From Aliidiomarina sedimenti (GTDB lineage Bacteria; Pseudomonadota; Gammaproteobacteria; Enterobacterales; Alteromonadaceae): a stretch of 64,000 nt of DNA. The translations under genes and the position numbers were made by a program. How positions within the stretch are numbered: position 1 is the stretch's first letter; each line of letters opens with the position of its first letter. Shown here piece by piece: positions 1 through 8,732 of the stretch. The DNA lies in NCBI RefSeq assembly GCF_003986955.1, contig NZ_PIPN01000001.1, positions 744,001 to 808,000 of the forward strand. Direction: 5' to 3'. The notes under the pieces are model-generated. The model was not told where the DNA came from and did no database searches. It saw only the letters and a list, made by a program, of their open reading frames with translations.

Positions 1-1623
1 GTGCTCATTGTTGGTGCTGGCCCTGCGGGCCTCGGCACAGCATGTCGGTTAGCCCAGCTAGCCAAAGAGAACGAACAGGAACTGCAAATTTGTGTAGTTG
101 AAAAGGGTTCGGAAGTTGGTGCCCACATTCTGTCCGGTGCAGTCTTTGAGCCACGCGCCCTGAACGAGCTTTTTCCAGACTGGAAAGAGCGCGGCGCGCC
201 ACTGAATACCGCGGTAAGCGGTGATGATATCCTGCTCCTCAATAATGCAGAGAAAGGCACTAAACTAGCGAATTTTATGGTGCCAAAAACTTTCCATAAT
301 GACGGTAATTACATTGTCAGTATGGGCAACATCTGCCGCTGGCTGGCCGAACAGGCTGAAGCGCTTGGGGTCGAAGTATTTCCTGGTTTTAGCGCAGCTC
401 AGGTGCTGTACACTGAGGCTGGTGAAGTCGCCGGGGTGATTACCGGTGATATGGGCGTTAGTGCCAGTGGTGAAGAAAAAGACAGTTTTATGCCTGGTAT
501 GGAACTGCGTGCCAAATACACCGTATTTGCAGAGGGCTGCCGTGGTCATTTAGGCAAAGAGCTGATTGAGAAATTCAATCTCAACGAAGGTAAAACGCCA
601 CAGCACTATGCGATTGGTTTTAAAGAAATCTGGGATATTCCCGCAGAGCAACACAAACCGGGCCTGGTAGTACACAGCACAGGCTGGCCTTTGAAAGACA
701 ATGCCTCAGGCGGCGGTTACCTCTATCATGCTGAAAACAACCAGGTCTTTGTCGGTCTGATCATTGATCTTAATTACGACAATCCAAACCTGAACCCGTA
801 TATGGAGTTTCAGCAATATAAACACCATCCTGAAATTAAAAAGTATTTAGCGGGTGGTAAACGGGTTAGCTATGGCGCGCGCGCAATTGCCAAAGGCGGT
901 TATTACTCGTTACCGAAAATGACGATGCCTGGTGCGCTATTGGTTGGTTGCAATGCTGGCACGCTAAACTTTGCCAAGATCAAGGGTAACCACACCGCTA
1001 TGAAAAGCGGTATGCTCGCCGCCGAAAGTATTTTTACCGCCTTAAAAGCCGAGCAGTCGCATACAGAACTGACTGACTACACCAGCGCCTTTGAAAAGTC
1101 CTGGGTCTATGATGAACTTTATCGTTCACGTAACTTCGGTCCGGCCGTGCACAAATGGGGTACCTGGTTAGGTGGCGCTTACAACACGCTGGATCAGAAC
1201 TGGTTTGGCGGCCGCTTACCCTTCACTCTGAAAGACTGGCAGGCAGACCATAAAGGTATGCAAACCGTTGATAAGGCAGCTGCCATAGATTATCCAAAAC
1301 CGGATAATCAGCTTAGCTTTGACCGTAATTCATCGGTGTATTTATCCAATACCAACCATGAAGAAGACCAGCCCTGTCATCTGCAATTAATAGACAGCAG
1401 TATCCCAATTGAGGTTAACCTGCCGAAATACAATGAACCGGCACAGCGCTATTGTCCTGCTGGCGTGTATGAAATAGTGCAAGCCGATAACGGCGAAGCA
1501 CGCTTTCAGATTAATGCGCAAAACTGCATCCATTGCAAAACCTGCGACATTAAAGATCCAAGCCAGAATATTCGCTGGGTGACTCCGGAAGGAACCGGCG
1601 GTCCCAATTACCCCAATATGTAA
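1..1623 (+). CDS. Electron transfer flavoprotein-ubiquinone oxidoreductase (5' end missing)
   Basis: This inner-membrane flavoprotein passes electrons from reduced ETF (acyl-CoA dehydrogenases, amino-acid oxidation) to ubiquinone. The window opens inside the gene: the first visible residues, LIVGAGPAGLG, are the FAD dinucleotide-binding loop that normally lies about 10 residues into the protein, so only a short N-terminus is lost and the leading GTG is an internal Val codon. The C-terminal ferredoxin-like part carries the four 4Fe-4S cysteines (one in YCPAGVYEI, three in CIHCKTCD) and ends in the family's usual GGPNYPNM. The 540 visible residues match the family length of about 550. Its presence fits fadE further along the window. 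An intrinsic terminator follows immediately. Confidence 0.95.
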   Translation: MLIVGAGPAGLGTACRLAQLAKENEQELQICVVEKGSEVGAHILSGAVFEPRALNELFPDWKERGAPLNTAVSGDDILLLNNAEKGTKLANFMVPKTFHNDGNYIVSMGNICRWLAEQAEALGVEVFPGFSAAQVLYTEAGEVAGVITGDMGVSASGEEKDSFMPGMELRAKYTVFAEGCRGHLGKELIEKFNLNEGKTPQHYAIGFKEIWDIPAEQHKPGLVVHSTGWPLKDNASGGGYLYHAENNQVFVGLIIDLNYDNPNLNPYMEFQQYKHHPEIKKYLAGGKRVSYGARAIAKGGYYSLPKMTMPGALLVGCNAGTLNFAKIKGNHTAMKSGMLAAESIFTALKAEQSHTELTDYTSAFEKSWVYDELYRSRNFGPAVHKWGTWLGGAYNTLDQNWFGGRLPFTLKDWQADHKGMQTVDKAAAIDYPKPDNQLSFDRNSSVYLSNTNHEEDQPCHLQLIDSSIPIEVNLPKYNEPAQRYCPAGVYEIVQADNGEARFQINAQNCIHCKTCDIKDPSQNIRWVTPEGTGGPNYPNM

Positions 1624-1630
1624 AAAAATA

Positions 1631-1656
1631 AAAAAGCTCCCACGGGAGCTTTTTTA
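1631..1656 (+). terminator. Intrinsic terminator after the ETF-QO gene
   Basis: GCTCC and GGAGC form a stem around CACG, flanked by A5 and followed by a T run, starting 8 nt after the ETF-QO stop codon. The A and T flanks extend the stem, so it could work in both directions. Confidence 0.85.
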
Positions 1657-1677
1657 TTTCCATTTTCAGGATTATGT

Positions 1678-1707
1678 TTTACATTTAATACACTATTAGT
1701 GTTTAAT
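1678..1707 (+). promoter_or_regulatory. Candidate hns promoter with a palindrome in the spacer
   Basis: TTTACA (1678-1683) and TTTAAT (1702-1707) are separated by 18 bp and resemble -35 and -10 hexamers. The palindrome ACACTATTAGTGT (1690-1702, 6-bp arms around one T) fills the spacer, where a repressor would block RNA polymerase. This is inferred from sequence alone; the protein that would bind is not known. Confidence 0.4.
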
Positions 1708-1741
1708 AGGCGCAAGCTTTCGTTTTTATCTATCTTCAACG

Positions 1742-1771
1742 ACTATTTATTAACAAACTATTTATTAACAA
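1742..1771 (+). repeat. Perfect tandem 15-bp repeat in the hns leader
   Basis: ACTATTTATTAACAA occurs twice head to tail with no mismatch (1742-1756 and 1757-1771), and the second copy runs into the hns ribosome-binding site AAGAAAGG. It is A/T-rich, as expected of curved DNA or an H-NS nucleation site, but that role is inferred. Confidence 0.9.
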
Positions 1772-1783
1772 GAAAGGTCCTCT

Positions 1784-2203
1784 ATGTCTGATTTTTTAAA
1801 TATCCTTACCCATGAGCGTCGTTTACGCGCTAACACCAAGGAATTAACTTTAGCGGAGCTGGAAGACGTTAAAGCTAAGCTTGACCGTATTATTGCCTCC
1901 CGTGAAGAGGAAGAAGCTGAGCTACGCAAGGAAGAAGAAGCGAAACGGGCACGGATAGAAGAAATCAAAAAGCAAATGCTTGATGCAGGTCTGGATATCG
2001 GAGACTTAGCCTCTGAATTAAATAGTTCTGCGACCAAGTCGTCAGCAGCTAAAGGGCGTAAGCGCACACCAAAGCCAGCTAAATATGAGTACGTTGATAA
2101 CGGCGAGCAGAAGACATGGACCGGTCAGGGTCGCACCCCTAAAGTTATTCAACAGGCGATCGACAAAGGTCGTAGTGTTAAAGAGTTTTTAATAAAAAAG
2201 TAA
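1784..2203 (+). CDS. hns: H-NS family nucleoid-associated DNA-binding protein
   Basis: This is a histone-like structuring protein that coats A/T-rich DNA and silences transcription. The 139-residue protein shows the two-part family design. Residues about 1-65 are charged and helical (repeated E/K/R, including REEEEAELRKEEEAKRAR) and should form the coiled-coil oligomerisation region. After a Ser/Lys-rich linker, the C-terminal domain carries TWTGQGRTPKVI, the H-NS DNA-binding loop (family pattern W-x-G-x-G-R-x-P). The length is typical (E. coli 137 residues). ATG at 1784 follows AGAAAGG at a suitable distance. It is a single-gene unit between two terminators. The A/T-rich upstream region with its tandem repeat and palindrome would suit autoregulation. 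Confidence 0.93.
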   Translation: MSDFLNILTHERRLRANTKELTLAELEDVKAKLDRIIASREEEEAELRKEEEAKRARIEEIKKQMLDAGLDIGDLASELNSSATKSSAAKGRKRTPKPAKYEYVDNGEQKTWTGQGRTPKVIQQAIDKGRSVKEFLIKK

Positions 2204-2224
2204 TTCCTGAATTTAGCATCAATA

Positions 2225-2254
2225 AAAAAAGGTAGCCAAATGGCTACCTTTTTT
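2225..2254. terminator. Bidirectional terminator between hns and the DUF4097-like gene
   Basis: GGTAGCC and GGCTACC form a stem around AAAT, with A6 before and T6 after. The symmetry lets it terminate hns on the plus strand and the convergent gene that ends at 2279 on the minus strand. Confidence 0.9.
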
Positions 2255-2278
2255 ACATCGTTAACCAGCAAACGAATT

Positions 2279-2932
2279 TTAATACGCGTTCAGAGTAATA
2301 TCGCCTACACCCACTTCAATAGTAACAGAGTAGTTGCCAAGCCCATGACCTTCTGCTGATTCTGTCACCACAGCCCGATTTGATGAATAATTTTGCAATC
2401 CGGACTGGCTAATACCACCAACCCCAACATTCCCTTCAAATGCACCCAATGCTTGCTGCGGCATAGAAAGTTCTACACTGCCAACTCCCACTTCAATTGA
2501 GAAACCAGCACTAACTTCATCGACTTCAAGGCTCCCTACCCCAAGCTGAACCGATACCGCTTCAAAGTCTGGAATATAAAGGGTCCAGTTGCCCTGCACG
2601 TCGTCTTCGTGCAACGCTAAGGTCAGCTGGTCACCGCGTTGATTAATCTCAATATCAACCTCACTAACGTCTTTCTTGCGGCGGAAAATGCCGTGGCGCT
2701 GACCTTCGAGTTCGACTTCAGCACGGATCTGATCATCATCTGCCGCTTTAATCTGGATGGTTCCAACGGCGTTTTCGACCGTTAACCGACGCGTTTCTGA
2801 GCCGTCAATTTGATGGTTGCGAACCACGGTATCAGCGGCCAACGCGGATACCGATACCAAGAGTAACGCTGAGGTGATACAAAAGGCGCCAAGCACCGCG
2901 CGAATGCGAATTTGTTTTGTTGTTAAGGTCAT
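2279..2932 (-). CDS. Periplasmic DUF4097-like (putative adhesin-type beta-repeat) protein
   Basis: A secreted protein of about 217 residues. The start is placed at ATG 2932 because AGGAG lies 8 nt upstream; a longer reading adds 12 residues without a ribosome-binding site. The N-terminus is a Sec signal peptide (MTLTTKQIRIR, then a hydrophobic stretch ending in VSALAAD). The mature part has short repeating beta elements (VENAVGTIQIKA, VSVQLGVGSLEVDEV, FSIEVGVGSVELSM, VTIEVGVGDITLNAY), the pattern of DUF4097/DUF2807-type right-handed beta repeats. The family has no defined biochemical role; some members sit with anti-sigma or envelope-stress genes, but nothing like that is adjacent here. Confidence 0.65.
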   Translation of the reverse strand: MTLTTKQIRIRAVLGAFCITSALLLVSVSALAADTVVRNHQIDGSETRRLTVENAVGTIQIKAADDDQIRAEVELEGQRHGIFRRKKDVSEVDIEINQRGDQLTLALHEDDVQGNWTLYIPDFEAVSVQLGVGSLEVDEVSAGFSIEVGVGSVELSMPQQALGAFEGNVGVGGISQSGLQNYSSNRAVVTESAEGHGLGNYSVTIEVGVGDITLNAY

Positions 2933-3076
2933 GGTTATTCTCCTGTTACCTGTGCAGCACTGGCACATCGCTAAATATGGGATTTACAGCAGTGGATTTT
3001 GCAATCTATAAGCCAACTTTTTAAACTTTAAAAATCATATAGTTACAAAGACTCCTAAAAAGAAAACTTAGTCGGG

Positions 3077-3115
3077 TCACCAATTTTTGGTGAAAAGCAC
3101 AAAGTTGTGGTGAAA
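3077..3115. promoter_or_regulatory. Operator-like inverted and direct repeat between DUF4097-like gene and trmO
   Basis: A perfect inverted repeat TCACCAA-TTT-TTGGTGA (3077-3093) is followed by a second TGGTGAAA whose start lies exactly 20 bp (two helical turns) from the first (3088-3095 and 3108-3115). It lies in the divergent intergenic region, about 45-80 bp before trmO. No known regulator consensus was recognised. Confidence 0.4.
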
Positions 3116-3158
3116 TAGCCTGCTCACATCAGCCGTCACTAATTCCCGGGCAATTCTC

Positions 3159-3845
3159 ATGTATACGCTTGAACCGATAGCCATTGTTGAATCCCCTTAC
3201 AAAGAGAAGTTTGCAATTCCGCGTCAGCCTGGGCTGGCGCCTTCTGCCGAAGGGCGGGTCGTTCTTCAGGGAGCATTTAATAACCCGCAGTGCCTGCAGG
3301 GACTTGAGCAGTTTTCCCATCTCTGGCTGCAGTTCATATTTCATCAGACTCAGGCACAGGGCTGGAAACCACTGATTCGCCCGCCACGTCTGGGCGGCAA
3401 TAGCAAAGTGGGTGTCTTTGCATCGCGCTCAACATTTCGCCCCAATGCCCTGGGGCTATCGGTAGTCCGCCTGCAACGAGTCGAATGTCTGAACGGTCAG
3501 TGGCAGCTGGTCATCAGTGGGTTTGATTTACTCGACCAAACACCGGTCGTCGATATAAAGCCCTATTTACACTACAGTGATGCTGTCCATGACAGTCAGT
3601 CGGGTTTTGCGCAGTTGCCGCCAGAACTGATGCCAGTCACCTTCGCCCCAGAGGTGGAGGACTTTTTCGCCCGCCAGCCGACGTTTGCACAGTTGGTGCG
3701 TGAAGTCTTAGCTCAGGACCCTCGACCTGCGTATCGCCACGGCCACAGCGACAACCGTACGTATGGGGTGCGATTAAGCGACTACAATATCAACTGGATA
3801 GTCCGTAACGAGGTTGCTGTAGTCACTGCTGTCAGCGACTGCTAG
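3159..3845 (+). CDS. trmO: tRNA (N6-threonylcarbamoyladenosine-37-N6)-methyltransferase TrmO
   Basis: This is the SAM-dependent enzyme that N-methylates t6A37 in ACY-decoding tRNA-Thr (E. coli YaeB/TsaA, 235 residues; 228 here). Family signatures visible are the N-terminal PIAVVESPYKEKFAIPRQPGL, with PRQPGL typical of the family, the core RPPRLGGNSKVGVFASRSTFRPN, and VVDIKPYLHYSD. The fold is a beta-barrel rather than a Rossmann fold, consistent with the absence of a GxGxG motif. It lies 79 bp before proS, as in E. coli where yaeB and proS are near neighbours. The ribosome-binding site is weak. Confidence 0.9.
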   Translation: MYTLEPIAIVESPYKEKFAIPRQPGLAPSAEGRVVLQGAFNNPQCLQGLEQFSHLWLQFIFHQTQAQGWKPLIRPPRLGGNSKVGVFASRSTFRPNALGLSVVRLQRVECLNGQWQLVISGFDLLDQTPVVDIKPYLHYSDAVHDSQSGFAQLPPELMPVTFAPEVEDFFARQPTFAQLVREVLAQDPRPAYRHGHSDNRTYGVRLSDYNINWIVRNEVAVVTAVSDC

Positions 3846-3924
3846 AATGCAGCACACAGAATTTCGAACCGAAAACCTCGAACCGTAAAACAAAATAATT
3901 TTCGCCGGGAGAGCAAAACCACTC

Positions 3925-5649
3925 ATGCGCAGCAGCAACTATTTACTGGCCACATTAAAAGAAACCCCTTCCGATGCAGAAATCGTCAGCCACCAGTTGA
4001 TGATGCGTGCAGGCATGGTGCGTAAAGTCGCCTCAGGCTTGTATACCTGGACGCCGACGGGCTTACGTGTTTTACGTAACGTTGAGCGTATCGTTCGCGA
4101 AGAAATGGAAGCTGCCGGTGCTATCGAAACACTGATGCCGATGGTACAGCCGGCCGATCTGTGGCAGGAATCCGGACGCTGGCAGGACTACGGCCCTGAG
4201 TTACTGCGCCTGCAGGATCGCAATCAACGCGACTTTGTACTCGGCCCGACCCATGAAGAAGTCATTTCTGAACTGGTGCGTAAAGAAGTCAGCAGTTACA
4301 AACAACTGCCACTGAACCTGTTCCAGATCCAGACCAAGTTCCGCGACGAAATACGGCCGCGATTTGGGGTCATGCGTTCGCGCGAATTCATTATGAAAGA
4401 TGCGTATTCGTTCCACATTGATGAAGCCAGTCTGGAACAAACCTATCAGGTTATGTTTAAAGCCTACCAGACGATATTTAGTCGTCTGGGGCTGGATTTC
4501 CGTCCGGTTATCGCCGACACAGGCTCGATTGGTGGCAACCTGTCCCACGAGTTCCATGTGCTGGCTGAATCCGGTGAGGACGCCATCGCCTTTTCTGACA
4601 GCTCAGATTACGCTGCCAACGTCGAGCTGGCGGAAGCCATCGCCAGCAAAGACAACGCAGATCCGGCTACTGCAACCATGGAAGAAGTCGAAACGCCGAA
4701 TGCGAAAACCATCCAGGCATTGGTTGAGCAATTTGGCCTGGCGATTGAGAAAACCGCCAAAACCCTTATTGTGCATGGCGCAAACGAAAACGGCGAAGCA
4801 TCCGGACTGATCGCCCTGATGGTTCGCGGCGACCACGAGCTGAATGATATCAAAGCCTCTAAACTGCCGCAGGTAGCCAGTCCGCTTACCTTTGCCAGCG
4901 ACGATGAAATTCGTGCGGCGGTCGGTGCCGGCCCAGGGTCACTGGGCCCAGTCGGGCTGCCACTGCCTATGGTGGTAGACCGTGAAGTGGCAGTAATGAG
5001 TGATTTTGCCGCTGGCAGCAACAAGGATGGCTCTCATTATCTGAACATCAACTGGGGTCGCGATGTCGAGCTGCCCGCGGTGGCTGACTTACGCAACGTC
5101 AAAGCCGGTGACCCGAGTCCGTGCGGCAAGGGCACTCTGGATATCAAACGCGGTATCGAAGTGGGCCATATTTTCCAGCTTGGCACTAAATACAGCGACA
5201 TGATGAAAGTTGGTGTGCTGACTGAAAGTGGCAAACACCAGAACCTGCTGATGGGGTGTTATGGTATCGGTGTCTCGCGCATAGTAGCGGCGGCTATCGA
5301 ACAGAACAACGACGCCAATGGCATTATCTGGCCAGAGGCGATGGCACCCTTCGAAGTCTGTATTCTACCGATGAACATGCATAAGTCAGCGCGTGTTCAG
5401 GAGGTCGCAGAGAGACTTTATGAAGAATGTAAGGGGGCTGGCCTGAACGTACTCTTTGATGACCGTAAAGAACGTCCTGGTGTGATGTTTGCTGATATCG
5501 AGTTGATTGGTATCCCTCATGTTATCGTCGTGGGCGAACGCAACCTGGATGAAGGCATGATCGAGCTGAAAAACCGCCGCAGCGGTGACAAGGAAAAAGT
5601 TGCCATTGCTGATGTGGTACAACAACTGACAGCCACCAACAACCGCTAG
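3925..5649 (+). CDS. proS: Prolyl-tRNA synthetase (bacterial type with editing insert)
   Basis: Charges tRNA-Pro in the cytoplasm. The 574 residues match the E. coli enzyme (572). Class II motifs are visible: motif 2 ([25 protein letters not shown]), motif 3 ([17 protein letters not shown]), and between them the INS/YbaK editing domain (about residues 230-400; [37 protein letters not shown]) that hydrolyses Ala-tRNA-Pro. The C-terminal anticodon-binding domain starts near VCILPMNM. The ribosome-binding site is GGGAGAG. A strong terminator follows the stop codon. Confidence 0.98.
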   Translation: MRSSNYLLATLKETPSDAEIVSHQLMMRAGMVRKVASGLYTWTPTGLRVLRNVERIVREEMEAAGAIETLMPMVQPADLWQESGRWQDYGPELLRLQDRNQRDFVLGPTHEEVISELVRKEVSSYKQLPLNLFQIQTKFRDEIRPRFGVMRSREFIMKDAYSFHIDEASLEQTYQVMFKAYQTIFSRLGLDFRPVIADTGSIGGNLSHEFHVLAESGEDAIAFSDSSDYAANVELAEAIASKDNADPATATMEEVETPNAKTIQALVEQFGLAIEKTAKTLIVHGANENGEASGLIALMVRGDHELNDIKASKLPQVASPLTFASDDEIRAAVGAGPGSLGPVGLPLPMVVDREVAVMSDFAAGSNKDGSHYLNINWGRDVELPAVADLRNVKAGDPSPCGKGTLDIKRGIEVGHIFQLGTKYSDMMKVGVLTESGKHQNLLMGCYGIGVSRIVAAAIEQNNDANGIIWPEAMAPFEVCILPMNMHKSARVQEVAERLYEECKGAGLNVLFDDRKERPGVMFADIELIGIPHVIVVGERNLDEGMIELKNRRSGDKEKVAIADVVQQLTATNNR

Positions 5650-5670
5650 CCACAACATTGCGCAAAAACA

Positions 5671-5700
5671 AAAAGCCAGTTCATTGAACTGGCTTTTTGT
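5671..5700 (+). terminator. Intrinsic terminator after proS
   Basis: AAAAGCCAGTTC and GAACTGGCTTTT form a perfect 12-bp stem around ATT, ending in a T tract, about 20 nt after the proS stop. Confidence 0.92.
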
Positions 5701-5769
5701 CGTTTAACGGCTACACAGTAGAGATAGTAGAGTTAACCTACACTAACTGCCAGCCACCAGGAGTGTTCC

Positions 5770-6777
5770 ATGAGGATTGCATTTTTCAGTAGTAAAGCCT
5801 ACGACAAACAATCATTTACTGAACGCAATCAGGAACTTGGAAGTGACCATCAGTTAACCTTCTTCGACACTGGGTTAAGCGAGCAAAGCGTTGCCCTTGC
5901 CGCCGGCCACGACGCCGTCTGCGTCTTCGTCAATGACAAAGTTGACGCCACTATTCTACGGCAACTGCACAACGCCGGAGTGAATCTTCTGCTGTTACGC
6001 TGTGCCGGATTTAACAACGTTGATCTGGCCACCGCAGAACAGCTTGATATCACGGTCGCCAGGGTCCCCGCCTACTCCCCCCATGCCGTGGCTGAACTGA
6101 CGCTGGCTCTATTACTCAGCCTTAATCGCAAAATTCACCGGGCCTTTAATCGCGTCCGCGAAGGCAACTTTGCCCTCGACGGCTTAATGGGCTTTGATAT
6201 TCATGGCAAAACTGTCGGGCTACTGGGCGCAGGAAAAATAGGTCAGCGTTTCGCCCATATTATGCAGGCGATGGGCTGCCGGGTCCTGATCACAGACCCT
6301 TATGCCGACCCGGCTGAACTCGCCGCGTTTGAACTGGTGGAACTGCAAACCTTGCTCCACGAATCTCATATTATTTCGCTGCACTGTCCATTAACACCAG
6401 ACACCCACCACATTATTAACCGGGATACCCTCAGCAAAATGCGCGATGGTGTAACCCTGATTAACACCAGCCGCGGCCCAATGATTGATACCAAAGCGGT
6501 TATTGAGGCATTGAAATCAGGCAAAATTGGCAGTCTTGGCCTCGACGTTTATGAAGAGGAAAGTGACCTGTTTTTTACCGACCTTTCCAACCAGGTCATT
6601 CAGGACGACACTTTTATGCGCCTGCTGACCTTTCCCAACGTATTAATTACTGGCCATCAGGGATTCTTCACCAAAGAAGCCCTGAGCAACATTGCTGAAA
6701 CCACCTTACTTAACGCCAGCGCGGTAGAAGGCAAAGGCGGCGAGCTGCACCGGGTCACCAGCCAGAAAGTTGTATGA
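5770..6777 (+). CDS. ldhA: Fermentative D-lactate dehydrogenase
   Basis: NAD-dependent reduction of pyruvate to D-lactate. The 335 residues align end to end with E. coli LdhA (329). Visible motifs are LLRCAGFNNVDL, the NAD-binding GLLGAGKIGQ (about residue 150), the family stretch LINTSRGPMIDT with the catalytic Arg nearby, the Glu in GLDVYEEESDLFF, and the catalytic His in TGHQGFFTKEAL. AGGAG precedes the ATG. The stop codon overlaps the start of the permease gene (ATGA), so the two genes are translationally coupled. Confidence 0.93.
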   Translation: MRIAFFSSKAYDKQSFTERNQELGSDHQLTFFDTGLSEQSVALAAGHDAVCVFVNDKVDATILRQLHNAGVNLLLLRCAGFNNVDLATAEQLDITVARVPAYSPHAVAELTLALLLSLNRKIHRAFNRVREGNFALDGLMGFDIHGKTVGLLGAGKIGQRFAHIMQAMGCRVLITDPYADPAELAAFELVELQTLLHESHIISLHCPLTPDTHHIINRDTLSKMRDGVTLINTSRGPMIDTKAVIEALKSGKIGSLGLDVYEEESDLFFTDLSNQVIQDDTFMRLLTFPNVLITGHQGFFTKEALSNIAETTLLNASAVEGKGGELHRVTSQKVV

Positions 6778-8264
6778 CAGATTCGCTGTTACTGGCACTC
6801 CCACTGCTCTCGATTCTGCTCACCATGGCCTGGCTCCGCTGGCGTGCGGCGACCTCCGCATTACTGGCAATTGCCATAGCACTGTCAGTGGCCTGGTGGC
6901 GTTATCCGCAAAACTCGTCCGGGCTATTCCTTTCGCTGTTGCCCGGCAGTGCTGCTGAAGCCGGGCTCATGAGTTTAACCATTCTCTGGATTATATTTGC
7001 CGCGCTGGCGATCCATATGCTGCAGCAACGCTCAGGGTCACTTGCTTCAATCCAGCAGCAACTTGCGCGGCTGCACCCTGACCCTAAGGTCAGCGCACTC
7101 TTTATTAGCTGGTTTTTTTCTCTCTTTATGGAAGGCGCCGCTGGTTTCGGAACCTCTGCCGCGCTCACCGCGCCCTTTCTCGTTAGCGCTGGTTTCGGTC
7201 GGGTTCAGGCGGTCATTCTGGCCTTGTTTGGCCATGCCGTGGGCGTCATGTTTGGCGCTGTGGGCACCCCTGTGCTCGCTCAGGCTACCATTACCGGATT
7301 TGCCCCCACTGCTCTGGCTCAGGCCAGCATACTCTTTGCCTTGCCTGGCATTCTCATTCTGCCTCTCGCGATGACCCGTACCCTCAGCATGCGTAACCCC
7401 GGTCCTGCCCTGCTGACCGGGGTTAGTTTTTTTGCTCCCTTTGCCGCACTGGCCTGGTGGACAGGTCCGGAATTACCCACCTTAGTGGGCGCATTAGCCG
7501 GGGCCCTGATATTTACCCTGATCACCCGTATCTGGCCCACTGCTTTTAGTTCGGGCAACAGTGTTCCACTTGGAATCCAGATGAAATGGCGCCCCTACGC
7601 GCCTTATTTAGTCCTTATCTGTCTGGTACTCATTACACGGCTCCAACCGGACCTGCGTGAAGCCCTGCAAAGCTGGATCTGGCAATGGCGATGGGGCGAA
7701 TTCGAGGCTTCAATGCAACCGGCCTATCATCCGGGGACGTTACTTTTCATTAGTTTTATAATGACAGCCGTGATCCAGCAACAGCAGCTTCGCAATGTTA
7801 TGCATGCGATCCGGCAGGCCGCTTTGCGCCTGCTTCCAGTCGCCATTGCATTGCTTTTAATGCTGTTCCTGTCGAGGCTGATGGTGCATACAGGGCTGAT
7901 TATTGATTTGGGCTACGCGTTAGCGTCTGCGAGCGGAGTCAGTTGGGTTGTGTGGGCTGCATTGGTTGGCCTGATTGGCACGTTCATTACCGGTTCAGCG
8001 ACTGCTTCCAATGTGCTTTTCAGCGAATTTCAAATGGCCGCCGCGGATCAGGCTGCGGTTGCCAGGCTGCCGATGTTAGGGGCGCAGAACTATGGCGCCG
8101 CCCTGGGTAACATGGTCTGTCCGCACAACATTATCGCCGCCGGGGCAACGGTACAGCTAAAAGGGATGGAGGGACAGGTGCTGCGCGCCACTCTGCCTGT
8201 CGCTCTTCTATTGGTCGCCTGCGGAGGCGTTATCGCGTTGCTGCTAACCCGGCTAGTGTTTTAG
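6774..8264 (+). CDS. lldP: Lactate permease (LctP/LldP family)
   Basis: Inner-membrane proton-coupled lactate/glycolate transporter, 496 residues with about a dozen hydrophobic segments (E. coli LldP 551). Family blocks visible are LFMEGAAGFGTSAALTAPFLVSAGF, FGHAVGVMFGAVGTPV, and near the C-terminus FITGSATASNVLFSEFQ and NYGAALGNMVCPHNIIAAGATV. It overlaps ldhA by 4 bp (ATGA). Pairing with a D-lactate-forming dehydrogenase suggests excretion or reuptake of the lactate made next door. The stop TAG overlaps the stop of the convergent gene (TTAG, 8261-8264). Confidence 0.9.
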   Translation: MTDSLLLALPLLSILLTMAWLRWRAATSALLAIAIALSVAWWRYPQNSSGLFLSLLPGSAAEAGLMSLTILWIIFAALAIHMLQQRSGSLASIQQQLARLHPDPKVSALFISWFFSLFMEGAAGFGTSAALTAPFLVSAGFGRVQAVILALFGHAVGVMFGAVGTPVLAQATITGFAPTALAQASILFALPGILILPLAMTRTLSMRNPGPALLTGVSFFAPFAALAWWTGPELPTLVGALAGALIFTLITRIWPTAFSSGNSVPLGIQMKWRPYAPYLVLICLVLITRLQPDLREALQSWIWQWRWGEFEASMQPAYHPGTLLFISFIMTAVIQQQQLRNVMHAIRQAALRLLPVAIALLLMLFLSRLMVHTGLIIDLGYALASASGVSWVVWAALVGLIGTFITGSATASNVLFSEFQMAAADQAAVARLPMLGAQNYGAALGNMVCPHNIIAAGATVQLKGMEGQVLRATLPVALLLVACGGVIALLLTRLVF

Positions 8265-8716
8265 TCGTCCTCTGCAAACAATCGCGAATGATATTCCGCT
8301 TCCTGCAACGCGCTGTAAATGTTCGCGGTATTGGTTTGCTGATAGCCATACCAAATCCGGTCGGCGCCGCGATATAAAATCAGGCTGGTAGCATCTTCAG
8401 CACGAAAGCGTTCTACCAGTTCCGGTTCTGCATCGAAATCCACTTCAAATACTTTTACCGGCGACTGCGGAAAATCAATAAAGTAGCGTGCCAGGACCCG
8501 TTTTTGCTGGATACAATCAGGGCACCAGCGTTGATGAAAGTTGATCAAAATCAGATCATTGTTAGCCTGTGCCGTACGGAACGCCTCTTCATTAAAGGTT
8601 TCCATGCGCCGGTTCAGTGCGCTGTCATCAATGGGAGCGCCAAAAATCATCAACCAAAAGCCGATCCCCACTACAGCGACAATAATCAGGGCAATAATGC
8701 TTTTAAACCAGTTCAT
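8261..8716 (-). CDS. Membrane-anchored thioredoxin-fold protein with a CPDC motif
   Basis: A 151-residue protein with one N-terminal transmembrane helix (IIALIIVAVVGIGFWLMIF, uncleaved by appearance) and a periplasmic thioredoxin-like domain. The redox motif CPDC is in LINFHQRWCPDCIQQKRVL, where thioredoxin would have WCGPC. Later elements (VFEVDFDAEPELVERFRAEDATSLILYRGADRIWYGYQQ) match the thioredoxin fold, although the usual cis-Pro is replaced by Thr (ATSLILY). ATG 8716 has AGGAG upstream. It lies 16 bp downstream of gpt. It could be a thiol oxidoreductase or reductant shuttle for one envelope partner; the partner is not apparent. Confidence 0.7.
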   Translation of the reverse strand: MNWFKSIIALIIVAVVGIGFWLMIFGAPIDDSALNRRMETFNEEAFRTAQANNDLILINFHQRWCPDCIQQKRVLARYFIDFPQSPVKVFEVDFDAEPELVERFRAEDATSLILYRGADRIWYGYQQTNTANIYSALQEAEYHSRLFAEDD

Positions 8717-8732
8717 GGATACTCCTGTTTAA

